This document shows positions 6,071-12,730 of a stretch of DNA of 14,302 nucleotides, piece after piece. Made by a program: the position numbers and the translations under genes. Location of the stretch: the NCBI GenBank assembly GCA_030066455.1, contig JASJBQ010000075.1, forward strand, positions 1-14,302, in the 5' to 3' direction. The first letter of the stretch is position 1. Every line of letters begins with the position of its first letter. The DNA comes from Desulfobacterales bacterium. GTDB lineage: Bacteria > Desulfobacterota > Desulfobacteria > Desulfobacterales > UBA5852. Below the pieces are notes generated by a model. The model did not search any database, was not told the DNA's origin, and saw nothing but the letters and a program-made list of their open reading frames with translations.

Positions 6071-8262
6071 AATCAAAAGCATTTGCCGCCGGAATCCTTA
6101 CCGCCGGCGCGATGCTTTGCGGCGCCTGGTGGCTGGTGGGGGCGCGGCCGTTCGATGGGGGCGTCCTCATGGCCTGCACCCTGGCGGCCGGCCTGGCCTG
6201 CGCCTGCATCATGCTCGGCCGACGGCTGGTCCACGCCCGTGTGCGCAACGACAGCCTGGCGGGGCGGACGGCCGCGTTGGAACGAACTGTCGACCGGCTC
6301 AAAGCGGAACTCAGCGAGAACCGCGAGGTGGAAACGGCGCTGCGGCGGCACAAGAACCTCCTCGAAATTCAGCTCCGGGCCGGCACCTGCGAGCTCCAGC
6401 GGGCCGAGGCCGACCAGCGCCAGACCGCCGACGTGCTCAACGAGTATCAGATGGCGCTGGAGGCGTCCGACGACATGGTGGCCGTACTGGACCGCACCTT
6501 TACCTATCGCATGGCCAACCTGGCCTTTCTGGAACAACGGAATGCCGTGCGCGAGGCGGTGATCGGCCGCACGGTGGCCGAAGTCATGGGCACCGAGGCC
6601 TTCCACGCCCTGCGGCCGCATCTGGAGGCGTGTTTTCAGGGCGAGTCCGTGGAATACGAGATGACACCGGATGACACCGGGCACGAAAGCCGGCAGATGC
6701 TGGCGCGCTATTATCCGGTCCGGTCGTCCTCCGGCCGGGTCGACCGCGTGGTCAGCGTGATCAAGAACATCACCGCCCTGAAAAAAGCCGAGCAGGACCG
6801 CGAGCGGGTTTTCAGCCTGTCTCTCGATCCCATCTGCATTGCCGGCTTCGACGGCTATTTCAAGGACCTCAACGCAGCCTGGAGCGACATCCTGGGCTGG
6901 TCCCGGGAGGAGTTGCTGAGCATTCCCTGGCTGTCCTTTGTTCATCCCGACGACGCCGACGAGGCCGTGGCCGCGGCCCAGAAGCTCATGCAGGGTCAGA
7001 TGCTGCGGGATTTCCGCAACCGCTATGTCTGCAAGGACGGCCGCATCCGCTGGCTGGAATGGAATGCGATGCCGGCCGAGGAGGAAGGCCAGCTCTATGC
7101 CGTGGCCCGGGACGTTACCGATCAGATCGCGGCCCAGGAGCGCATCCGCTTGAACGAGGAGCGTCTGGATTCGCTTCTGAAACTGAGCCAGATGAGCGGG
7201 GTGAGCGCCGAGAAGATCCGGGCCTTCGCGCTGGAGGAAATCGTCCGGCTGACCCACAGCAAAGCCGGTTACCTGCACCTGTTCGAGGAGGACAGCGGCA
7301 CGCTGGAGCTGGTGTCCTGGTCCGAGGGGTTGCTGAAGGTCTGCCGGGCCGCACCGACGGGTCACGGCCCCCTGGAGCGGGCCGGCGTCTGGGCCGACAG
7401 TGTCCGTCTGCGCCGCCCGGTGGTCCACAACGATTTTGAAAATCTGCCGGGTCGCAAAGGCCTGCCGGAAGGGCATTTCCCGATCAAACGCCACATGAGC
7501 GTCCCGGTTCTCGACAACGGGCGTATTGTGGCCGTGGCCGGCGTGGGCAACAAGGAGGAGGCCTACGACGAATCCGACATCAATCAATTGTCGCTTTTCA
7601 TGCAGAGCATGTGGTCGATCCTCAAGGAAAAGCATGCCCGGCAGTTACTGCGCCAATATTCGATGGAAGATAGCCTCACGGGCCTGGCCAACCGGCGGCG
7701 GCTGGACGAGGTTCTGGAGAGCGAGTGGCACCGGGCCCGGCGCGAGCGGCAGCCGCTGGCGCTGGTCATCCTGGACATCGATCACTTCAAGGCCTTCAAT
7801 GATTTCTACGGCCACCAGGCCGGGGACGGCTGCCTGTGCAAAGTCGCCACCAGTCTGCGGAAAAACGTCCGCCGGGCGGGCGATCTGGTGGCCCGCTACG
7901 GGGGCGAGGAGTTCATGGTGGTTCTGCCCAATACGGACGGACGCGGGGCGGTTGAGGTGGCCGAGGCCATGCGCCGCAGCGTGATGCACCTCAACCTGCG
8001 CCACAAGGGCGCACCCGGCACAAGGCAGGTCACGATCAGCGCTGGGGTTGCCGCGACGGTGCCCGGGCAGGGCGCCGCGGAGGGCGTCGCCGAGCTGATC
8101 GCCGCGGCGGACAGGGCCCTCTACCGGGCCAAGCACGAGGGGCGCAATACGGTCCGCGGTCAGGACGATGCCGTCCCGGCCGAGCGCGCAGCGCAACGCG
8201 CGCGGGGGGCCGGGGCCGGGGCGAAAGTCCTGGGGATGGACCGGGCGCGGCGCATGGGTTGA
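6055..8262 (+). CDS. Membrane PAS-PAS-GAF-GGDEF diguanylate cyclase
   Basis: 735 residues from the ATG at 6055, which has GGAAA four bases upstream. A GTG at 5929 would extend the frame, but the added residues look like non-coding sequence and precede a natural membrane N-terminus. Domains in order: two membrane helices (about 8-29 and 35-56), a charged coiled-coil-like linker (60-120), PAS1 (about 128-247), PAS2 with PAC (about 253-364, WLSFVHPDDADE), GAF (about 370-526), and GGDEF (about 535-700). The GGDEF domain has DSLTGLANRR (539-548), the active-site loop GGEEF (616-620) and an inhibitory-site RAGD (607-610), so it should make c-di-GMP with product feedback. The last 35 residues are an Ala/Arg/Gly-rich tail. 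Location is the inner membrane with a very short periplasmic loop, so sensing is probably cytoplasmic or within the membrane. No EAL domain or partner gene is adjacent. Confidence 0.88.
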   Translation: MSFLLKSKAFAAGILTAGAMLCGAWWLVGARPFDGGVLMACTLAAGLACACIMLGRRLVHARVRNDSLAGRTAALERTVDRLKAELSENREVETALRRHKNLLEIQLRAGTCELQRAEADQRQTADVLNEYQMALEASDDMVAVLDRTFTYRMANLAFLEQRNAVREAVIGRTVAEVMGTEAFHALRPHLEACFQGESVEYEMTPDDTGHESRQMLARYYPVRSSSGRVDRVVSVIKNITALKKAEQDRERVFSLSLDPICIAGFDGYFKDLNAAWSDILGWSREELLSIPWLSFVHPDDADEAVAAAQKLMQGQMLRDFRNRYVCKDGRIRWLEWNAMPAEEEGQLYAVARDVTDQIAAQERIRLNEERLDSLLKLSQMSGVSAEKIRAFALEEIVRLTHSKAGYLHLFEEDSGTLELVSWSEGLLKVCRAAPTGHGPLERAGVWADSVRLRRPVVHNDFENLPGRKGLPEGHFPIKRHMSVPVLDNGRIVAVAGVGNKEEAYDESDINQLSLFMQSMWSILKEKHARQLLRQYSMEDSLTGLANRRRLDEVLESEWHRARRERQPLALVILDIDHFKAFNDFYGHQAGDGCLCKVATSLRKNVRRAGDLVARYGGEEFMVVLPNTDGRGAVEVAEAMRRSVMHLNLRHKGAPGTRQVTISAGVAATVPGQGAAEGVAELIAAADRALYRAKHEGRNTVRGQDDAVPAERAAQRARGAGAGAKVLGMDRARRMG

Positions 8263-8358
8263 GCAGCCCGGTGTCACCCTCCCCGAACCCCATTCCAAAG
8301 CCGCCTTGTGTCGGGGCGTGGTGGATCAAGCATAATTGTAAGGTATGCGCCTTGGAAA

Positions 8359-8384
8359 TGACGCTTTTGAAAGAATCGTGACGC
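8359..8384 (+). promoter_or_regulatory. Direct repeats TGACGC 20 bp apart, possible activator site
   Basis: TGACGC occurs at 8359-8364 and 8379-8384, two helical turns apart, with a related GGACGC at 8391-8396. They lie roughly 100-130 bases upstream of the start expected from the sigma-54 promoter at 8460-8475, the usual distance for enhancer-binding-protein sites. The short motif could be chance. Confidence 0.25.
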
Positions 8385-8445
8385 CTGGACGGACGCCCCT
8401 TCTTCCTCGGGAAAGGGAAAAGCGATTGATTATCAACCAAATGGA

Positions 8446-8463
8446 TCCAAAACCGGTTTTGGA
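8446..8463. promoter_or_regulatory. 18-bp perfect palindrome overlapping a -24 element
   Basis: TCCAAAACCGGTTTTGGA is an exact 18-bp palindrome whose right end covers the TGG of the sigma-54 -24 box. A dimeric regulator bound here would occlude RNA polymerase. It could alternatively form a small cruciform. No known consensus was recognised. Confidence 0.45.
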
Positions 8464-8475
8464 ATACTTCTTGCT
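8460..8475 (+). promoter_or_regulatory. Sigma-54 (RpoN) promoter
   Basis: TGG (8460-8462) and TTGCT (8471-8475) are placed so that the -24 GG and -12 GC are 12 bases apart, the invariant RpoN spacing, and the -12 box is a full TTGCT match. Transcription would start near 8486, 30 bases before the ATG of the 59-residue gene, which has an excellent ribosome binding site. A partial IHF-like match lies at 8419-8431 on the other strand. Confidence 0.65.
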
Positions 8476-8515
8476 TAATCTCAGAAGGCCATATCGGCCC
8501 TGAAAGGAAAACGCC

Positions 8516-8695
8516 ATGCATCTCTCCGACATGGAACTGATGACCGCCTATGCCGAGGACGACAGCCCCAAGGGGCTGGGCACCCGGCTGAAAACCATTG
8601 AATCCTGGATCTCCGCCGGGCTGCTGACGCCCAAAGAAACAAGCGAGGCCCGCCGCGTGCTGCGTTTGCTGCGCCAGCGCCGCAGCGCCCGCTAG
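8516..8695 (+). CDS. Orphan 59-residue basic helical protein
   Basis: An ATG at 8516 with AAAGGA (8503-8508) seven bases upstream opens 59 codons ending at TAG 8693-8695. The gene lies alone between the GGDEF gene and the OYE gene, directly behind the sigma-54 promoter. The protein begins MHLSDMELMTAYAEDD. It has a central amphipathic part (LKTIESWISAGLLTPKE) and ends in an Arg-rich helix (ARRVLRLLRQRRSAR). There is no signal peptide, membrane helix or Cys, so it is probably cytoplasmic, and the basic tail could bind nucleic acid, a membrane surface or a partner. No family was recognised. Support comes from promoter plus RBS plus codon choice like the neighbours; function is unknown. Confidence 0.65.
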   Translation: MHLSDMELMTAYAEDDSPKGLGTRLKTIESWISAGLLTPKETSEARRVLRLLRQRRSAR

Positions 8696-8752
8696 GCACG
8701 GAACGGATCGGCGCGCCCGCCAGCGCCAATGCCGCCCGCAAGGGGACGGCGC

Positions 8753-8800
8753 GGGCCGCAAGCCTTACCTCCACCGCCGGCATGCCGTGCGGCCCTTTGT
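8753..8800 (+). terminator. Possible terminator of the 59-residue gene
   Basis: GGGCCGCA (8753-8760) pairs perfectly with TGCGGCCC (8788-8795), followed by TTTGT. The 27-base loop contains the palindrome CGGCATGCCG that could form a second helix. It lies 57 bases after the small gene's stop. The T-tract is short and the loop is long, so termination efficiency is uncertain. Confidence 0.3.
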
Positions 8801-8995
8801 CTTCCTGACCGTCGAAGGGTATCCCTTCGCCCTCGCATTGCAACCACCGGGCGGACTGCATGGCGTCCCGGCCATCGCCCGCTCGATTGTCCCCCCCCTT
8901 CCGCCGGGCGGACTTACCGGAATATGTTATCGGCGCCGAATCATGCCACCGGGGGTGAAGACCGGCGCGGCGTTTCCCCTGCCAGCTCCGGGGTT

Positions 8996-9024
8996 TTGAC
9001 ATTCCCCCGGGACTTGTTTATCGT
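8996..9024 (+). promoter_or_regulatory. Sigma-70-type promoter of the OYE gene
   Basis: A consensus -35 TTGACA (8996-9001) is followed after exactly 17 bases by TATCGT (9019-9024), a four-of-six match to the -10 box. Transcription would begin near 9031, leaving a 60-base leader before the ATG at 9091. The leader ends in GAGGAGA, a good ribosome binding site. Confidence 0.6.
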
Positions 9025-9090
9025 GGCGCCCCAAACGGCCCTCCGCCGGTTGGCAACCATCCATTCGCCCGTATCGAGGAGACCGATTCC

Positions 9091-10212
9091 ATGGCAACCC
9101 TGTTTGAAAGTTCCACCATCAATGGCATGCGTCTTAAAAACCGCCTGGTGCGCTCGGCCACCTGGGAGGGCATGTGCGCCGACGACGGTCGCCCCACCGC
9201 GAAGCTGGCGGCCTGCTATCGTGAGCTGGCCCGCGGGGGCGTCGGCCTGATCATTTCGGGATTTGCCTACGTACGCCCGGACGGCAAGCAGATGTCCGGG
9301 AAAATGGGCATCCATACGGACGCCTTCCAGGAAAGCTACGCAGCGTTGACCGCGGCGGTGCATGACGCCGACGGCAGGATCGCCGTTCAACTGGTCCACG
9401 CCGGGGGGCAGGCCGAAAGCGCTGTGGCCGGGCGCCAGCCTCTGGCGCCGTCCGCGGTTGAAGCCGCCCAGTTCCCCGCAAAACCGGCCGAGCTGACCAC
9501 AGACGACATCGACGCTCTCGTGGCGGCCTTCGCCGCCGGCGCCCGCCGGGCCCGGGCCTGGGGATTCGATGCGGTTCAGCTCCACGGGGCCCACGGCTAC
9601 CTGATCAACCAGTTTCTCTCCCCCCTCACCAATCGGCGCGCGGACGGCTACGGCGGGGGCATCGCGAACCGCTGCCGCTTTCTGCGCGAAGTCTATCAGG
9701 CCGTGCGGGATGTGGTGGGGGCGGATTTTCCGGTGATGATCAAGCTCAACGCCGCTGACAACCTCGAGGGGGGGCTTGAAGTCGAGGACGCCCTTGCCGC
9801 CGCGCGGATGCTGGACACCCTGGGCATCGACGCTATCGAGGTGTCGGCCGGAACGCCCGCCTCGGGCAGCCGCAGCCCGGCCCGCATGAAGATCAACGCG
9901 CCCGAGAAGGAGGCCTATCACCTGGACCTGGCCGGCCGCATCAAGGCAGCCGTAAGCTGTCCGGTGATGGTGGTGGGCGGGTTTCGCTCTTTTGAGGTGG
10001 CCGAGCAGGCGGTGAGCTCAAGCGGTATGGACTACGTGGCCCTCTCGCGTCCCCTGATCCGCGAGCCCGACCTGCCGGCGCGCTGGCAGGCCGGAGACCG
10101 TCAACCGGCTCGCTGCATCTCCTGCAACGGCTGTTTCAAGCCCGGCCTGGAAGAAGGCGGGATCTACTGTATCGTGGCCAAGAAGGAAGCGCAGAAGGCG
10201 GCCCGGGCCTAG
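9091..10212 (+). CDS. Old-yellow-enzyme family NADH:flavin oxidoreductase with C-terminal Cys cluster
   Basis: A 373-residue FMN TIM-barrel enzyme of the OYE/2,4-dienoyl-CoA reductase group. It reduces an activated C=C bond with electrons from NAD(P)H or a partner. Visible elements: N-terminal LKNRLVRSATWEG, the catalytic HGAHGYLINQFLSP (165-178; His165, His168), NRRADGYGG, and the phosphate-binding VVGGFRS and ALSRPLIREPDL near the C-terminus. Residues 342-360 hold C-x2-C-x2-C-x11-C. FadH-type dienoyl-CoA reductases carry C-x2-C-x3-C-x11-C for a [4Fe-4S] cluster, so an Fe-S cluster is likely here too. The FadH flavodoxin/NADPH domain is absent, so electrons must come from a separate protein or bind directly. 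It has its own promoter. It converges with the minus-strand small gene and overlaps its read-through end. Substrate unknown; an enoyl or enoate compound is plausible. Confidence 0.87.
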   Translation: MATLFESSTINGMRLKNRLVRSATWEGMCADDGRPTAKLAACYRELARGGVGLIISGFAYVRPDGKQMSGKMGIHTDAFQESYAALTAAVHDADGRIAVQLVHAGGQAESAVAGRQPLAPSAVEAAQFPAKPAELTTDDIDALVAAFAAGARRARAWGFDAVQLHGAHGYLINQFLSPLTNRRADGYGGGIANRCRFLREVYQAVRDVVGADFPVMIKLNAADNLEGGLEVEDALAAARMLDTLGIDAIEVSAGTPASGSRSPARMKINAPEKEAYHLDLAGRIKAAVSCPVMVVGGFRSFEVAEQAVSSSGMDYVALSRPLIREPDLPARWQAGDRQPARCISCNGCFKPGLEEGGIYCIVAKKEAQKAARA

Positions 10213-10370
10213 GAGACGGAATAGGGAGGATCCAGGGCGGATTTTCCGACATCGTATCAGTGCACGTAGAATACGACGGTGGACGAGGCGTTATCACCGG
10301 CCGTGGCCGGCCCGGTGAGCGGCCCGGCCGCCAGCAGAACCACCAGCGCCAATTCCCAGCTCTTCATCAT
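10209..10370 (-). CDS. Tiny secreted protein with in-frame TGA, candidate selenoprotein or truncated remnant
   Basis: Directly downstream of msrAB on the same strand (27-base gap), AGGAGG (10375-10380) precedes two adjacent ATG codons (10370, 10367). The frame encodes a clear signal peptide (MMKSWELALVVLLAAG, Ala-rich cleavage region near PATA|GD) and a short mature part GDNASSTVVFYVH. It then meets TGA at 10257-10259. If TGA is selenocysteine, reading continues U-YDVGKSALDPPYSVS and ends at TAG (10209-10211), giving 53 residues. FYV-x-U-YDVG resembles, from memory, a family of small secreted (seleno)proteins with a Cys/Sec before YDVG and about 50 further residues. That tail is missing here and the frame runs into the 3' end of the convergent OYE gene. 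So it is either a 37-residue secreted peptide, a short selenoprotein, or a decayed family member. A weak hairpin lies after the TGA; no strong SECIS is evident. Confidence 0.5.
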
Positions 10371-10397
10371 GCCCCCTCCTCTGCATCCGGCGGCGGG

Positions 10398-11543
10398 CTA
10401 TTCGAACAGCCGCCGGTATTCGCCGTAGCCCTCAGTTTCAAGCTTTTGCGCCGGCACGAACCGCAGCGCGGCGGAGTTGATGCAGTAGCGCAGGCCGGTG
10501 GGCTTCGGTCCGTCGTCGAACAGGTGGCCCAGGTGCGAGTCGGCATGCCGGCTGCGGACCTCGGTGCGCACCATCAAAAAGCTGGTGTCTTTTTTTTCGA
10601 CGATGTTGTCGGGCTCGAGCGGGCGCGTGAAGCTGGGCCAGCCGGTGCCCGAGTCGAACTTGTCCGTGGAGCTGAACAGCGGCTCGCCCGAGACCACGTC
10701 CACGTAGATGCCGGCTTCGTGGTGGTCCCAGTACGCGTTGCGGAACGGCGGTTCGGTGCCGTCCTGCTGCGTGATCTTGTACTGCATCGGCGTGAGCTGC
10801 TGCTGGAGGGTGGCGTCGTCGGGAATCGTGTAATCGCGCTTGGTTTCAGCGGATGTCTTCGTCGTCATGGTTTTCATGGTCTCCTTCCCGCCGGTGGCGT
10901 TCGCATTTTTCTCGTCACGCCAGGTGTTGGCCAGAAACTGGTCCCGCCCGGACCCGGAACGGTACCAATCATAGCGAATCGGGTTTTTCTTGTAGTAGTC
11001 CTGGTGGTATGCCTCGGCCCGGTAGAAAATTCCCAGGGGTACGATTTCGGTGACGATGGGCCGATCGAAACGCCCTGATGCCGCCAGGCGGTCCCGGGAG
11101 TCCTCGGCGAGCCGGCGCTCTTCTTCGTTGGCGTAGAAGATGGCACTGCGGTACTGATAGCCGCGATCGACGAACTGGCCGCCGTCATCGGTGGGATCCA
11201 CGCTGCGCCAGAAGATTTCCAGCAGCTCGGCATAGGAAATCCGGTCCGGGTCGTAGACTACCTTGACGGCTTCCGCGTGGCGCGTGGCGCCGCCGGCGAC
11301 CTGCTCGTAGGTCGGGTTGGGCTTTTTACCGCCGGTGTAGCCGGATACGGCTTCGGTCACGCCGTCGATTTTCTCGAAGTCGGATTCGGTGCACCAGAAG
11401 CAGCCGCCGGCAAAGACGGCCTCGGCCCGGGAGCCGTCCGGCATCTCTTTTTTATCGCTGGACGCAGCGTCCATACTTTGCACCTGGTGGTGGCCGATGA
11501 CGACCACCGCCAGAATGATGATGACAGTCATTAGATTGCGCAT
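10398..11543 (-). CDS. msrAB: Periplasmic/membrane-anchored methionine sulfoxide reductase MsrA-MsrB fusion
   Basis: 381 residues from the ATG at 11543, which has a full GGAGGTGA ribosome binding site; upstream in-frame starts lack one. The N-terminus has one hydrophobic stretch (about 4-17) acting as signal peptide or anchor, so repair is in the periplasm. MsrA spans about 41-205 with GCFWC (47-51; Cys48 nucleophile, Cys51 likely resolving) and reduces Met-S-sulfoxide. MsrB spans about 236-380 with GTGWPSF and [11 protein letters not shown] (Cys354) and reduces Met-R-sulfoxide. The mature enzyme has only these three Cys: the zinc-site Cys of many MsrB are absent ([12 protein letters not shown]) and so is an obvious MsrB resolving Cys. 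Unlike Neisseria PilB there is no thioredoxin-like domain, so an outside reductant is required. The gene follows a kinase/regulator pair with its own upstream direct repeats. Confidence 0.93.
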   Translation of the reverse strand: MRNLMTVIIILAVVVIGHHQVQSMDAASSDKKEMPDGSRAEAVFAGGCFWCTESDFEKIDGVTEAVSGYTGGKKPNPTYEQVAGGATRHAEAVKVVYDPDRISYAELLEIFWRSVDPTDDGGQFVDRGYQYRSAIFYANEEERRLAEDSRDRLAASGRFDRPIVTEIVPLGIFYRAEAYHQDYYKKNPIRYDWYRSGSGRDQFLANTWRDEKNANATGGKETMKTMTTKTSAETKRDYTIPDDATLQQQLTPMQYKITQQDGTEPPFRNAYWDHHEAGIYVDVVSGEPLFSSTDKFDSGTGWPSFTRPLEPDNIVEKKDTSFLMVRTEVRSRHADSHLGHLFDDGPKPTGLRYCINSAALRFVPAQKLETEGYGEYRRLFE

Positions 11544-11585
11544 CGTTTCACCTCCGGTCGTTGAATTACGGTAAACGATGGACCA

Positions 11586-11643
11586 ATGATAAGACCGCTG
11601 CCACCCGACGCCATACAAACCGTGTAAAGATTGGGTAAAGATT
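11586..11643 (-). promoter_or_regulatory. msrAB control region with 11-bp-spaced direct repeats
   Basis: The 113 bases between the kinase stop and the msrAB start contain GTAAAGATT at 11624-11632 and again at 11635-11643 (plus strand), exactly 11 bp apart. A degenerate third unit (ATACAAACC, 11613-11621) keeps the same phase. Head-to-tail half-sites with 11-bp spacing are the binding pattern of OmpR/PhoB-type regulators, and such a regulator is encoded just upstream. A -10-like TATCAT lies at 11586-11591 on the minus strand without a good -35, as in activator-dependent promoters. Confidence 0.5.
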
Positions 11644-11656
11644 CAGCCGGGGCGTT

Positions 11657-12730
11657 TCAGGACCGGGTGCGGGGCAGTTGCAGGCGGATCGCGAGCCGGT
11701 CGTCTAACCGGCGGGCCTCGACCCGGCCGCCGTGGGCTTCCACCAGCTCCTTGACGATGGCCAGCCCGATACCGGCCCCGCCGTGTTCGCGGGAACGGGA
11801 CTTCTCCCCGCGGTAGAAGCGCTCGAAGAGCAACGGCAGGTCCCGGGCCACCAGGTGGGGCGCGGCGTTGGCAACGGTGATGCGGGCATGATCGGGCGTG
11901 GCGTCGAGCGAGACATCCACCACGCCCCCCGCCGGGCTGTAGCGGGCGGCATTGTCGGCCAGATTGCGCAGGACGCGGCTCATCTGGCGGCGGTCGAGCG
12001 CCACCATCAGCGGCGATTCCGGCATGTCCAGGGTGAGGGTGAGGGACCGGCGGTCGAACGCCGGCGCCAGGGTGGCGAAAGTCTCCCGGATCAGCGCGCC
12101 AAGGTCCAGGGTTTCCGGGGTCAGACGGTTGCGGGCGGCATCCGCCCGCGCCAGCTGCAGGACGTCCTCGACCAGCTGGGCCAGCCGCAGGGTTTCGTCC
12201 TGCAACAGGGCGATGATGTCGGTCGAGGGGGGGATCACGCCGTCGTTCAGGGCCTCCAGATAGCCCCGCATGTTGGTCAGCGGGGTGCGCAGCTCGTGGG
12301 CCACGTCGATCATCAGGTCCCGCCGCAGGCGCTCGATCTCCTCCAGGCTTGCAGCCATGCGGTTGAATGCCCGGGCCAGCTGGCCGACTTCGTCCCGGGT
12401 CTCGGCCGGCACCCGTACCCCGAAATTGCCGGCGGCGATTTCGCGGGTCGTCACGGTCATGCGGGAAAGCGGCGCCAGCACGCGGCGCATCATCACGAAG
12501 CTCAGCACCACGGCGAGGGCCACGGCTCCCAGGCTGGCCCAGAGCAGGTAGCGGTGAACGGCGTCCACGAACATGGCATGGGCCGGCTCCGGGGAGATGT
12601 TGTACTTCTCCATCAGGGTGACGAAGTATCCGGCGGCCAGGGTGTCGATGGCCAGCCAGACGATCGCCATGGCGAAGCCGATGACCACCAGGTGGATGGC
12701 CAGCAGTTTGACGATCAGGTAGCGCTTCAT
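11657..12730 (-). CDS. Two-component sensor histidine kinase (HAMP-HisKA-HATPase)
   Basis: 357 residues, BaeS/CpxA-like layout. Membrane helix 1 (about 8-30), a short periplasmic loop of about 30 residues (31-60), membrane helix 2 (about 61-80), HAMP (81-133), HisKA with phospho-acceptor His145 in DVAHELRTPLTN, and HATPase with N-box NLADNAARYS (256-265), F-box LFERFYRGEKSRSRE (301-315) and G2 box GGAGIGL (317-323). The G1 box that normally reads DxGxG is VANAAPHL here, so the adenine-contacting Asp and both Gly are replaced. ATP binding may be altered, although some relatives of this class vary at this site. The start overlaps the regulator stop by four bases (ATGA). The gene precedes msrAB, suggesting it senses periplasmic oxidation or envelope damage. 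The loop contains no Cys; Met40, Met53 and loop residues could be the redox-sensitive elements. Confidence 0.9.
   Translation of the reverse strand: MKRYLIVKLLAIHLVVIGFAMAIVWLAIDTLAAGYFVTLMEKYNISPEPAHAMFVDAVHRYLLWASLGAVALAVVLSFVMMRRVLAPLSRMTVTTREIAAGNFGVRVPAETRDEVGQLARAFNRMAASLEEIERLRRDLMIDVAHELRTPLTNMRGYLEALNDGVIPPSTDIIALLQDETLRLAQLVEDVLQLARADAARNRLTPETLDLGALIRETFATLAPAFDRRSLTLTLDMPESPLMVALDRRQMSRVLRNLADNAARYSPAGGVVDVSLDATPDHARITVANAAPHLVARDLPLLFERFYRGEKSRSREHGGAGIGLAIVKELVEAHGGRVEARRLDDRLAIRLQLPRTRS

Larger units (their letters stand above)
8696..9090. other. Non-coding gap between the small gene and the OYE gene
   Basis: About 395 bases without a convincing gene on either strand. It holds a terminator-like inverted repeat (8753-8795), a 10-bp palindrome CGGCATGCCG (8778-8787), an 11-bp direct repeat CCGGGCGGACT at 8847-8857 and 8904-8914, a run of eight C at 8891-8898, and a sigma-70-type promoter at 8996-9024. 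The rest shows nothing recognisable. Confidence 0.5.

Noticed and set aside
8281..8316. CCCCGA/TCGGGG inverted repeat after the GGDEF gene as terminator
   Set aside because: Six-bp stem with a 24-base loop and no T-run; too weak to call.
10294..10318. TCACCGG/CCGGTGA hairpin between msrAB and the OYE gene as a bidirectional terminator
   Set aside because: It lies inside the signal-peptide coding part of the mini-gene, has no T-tract, and GC-rich coding DNA easily gives such stems.
11544..11618. N-terminal extension of MsrAB from TTG 11618
   Set aside because: The ATG at 11543 has a perfect GGAGGTGA and directly starts a signal-like sequence; the extension would also cover the predicted promoter.
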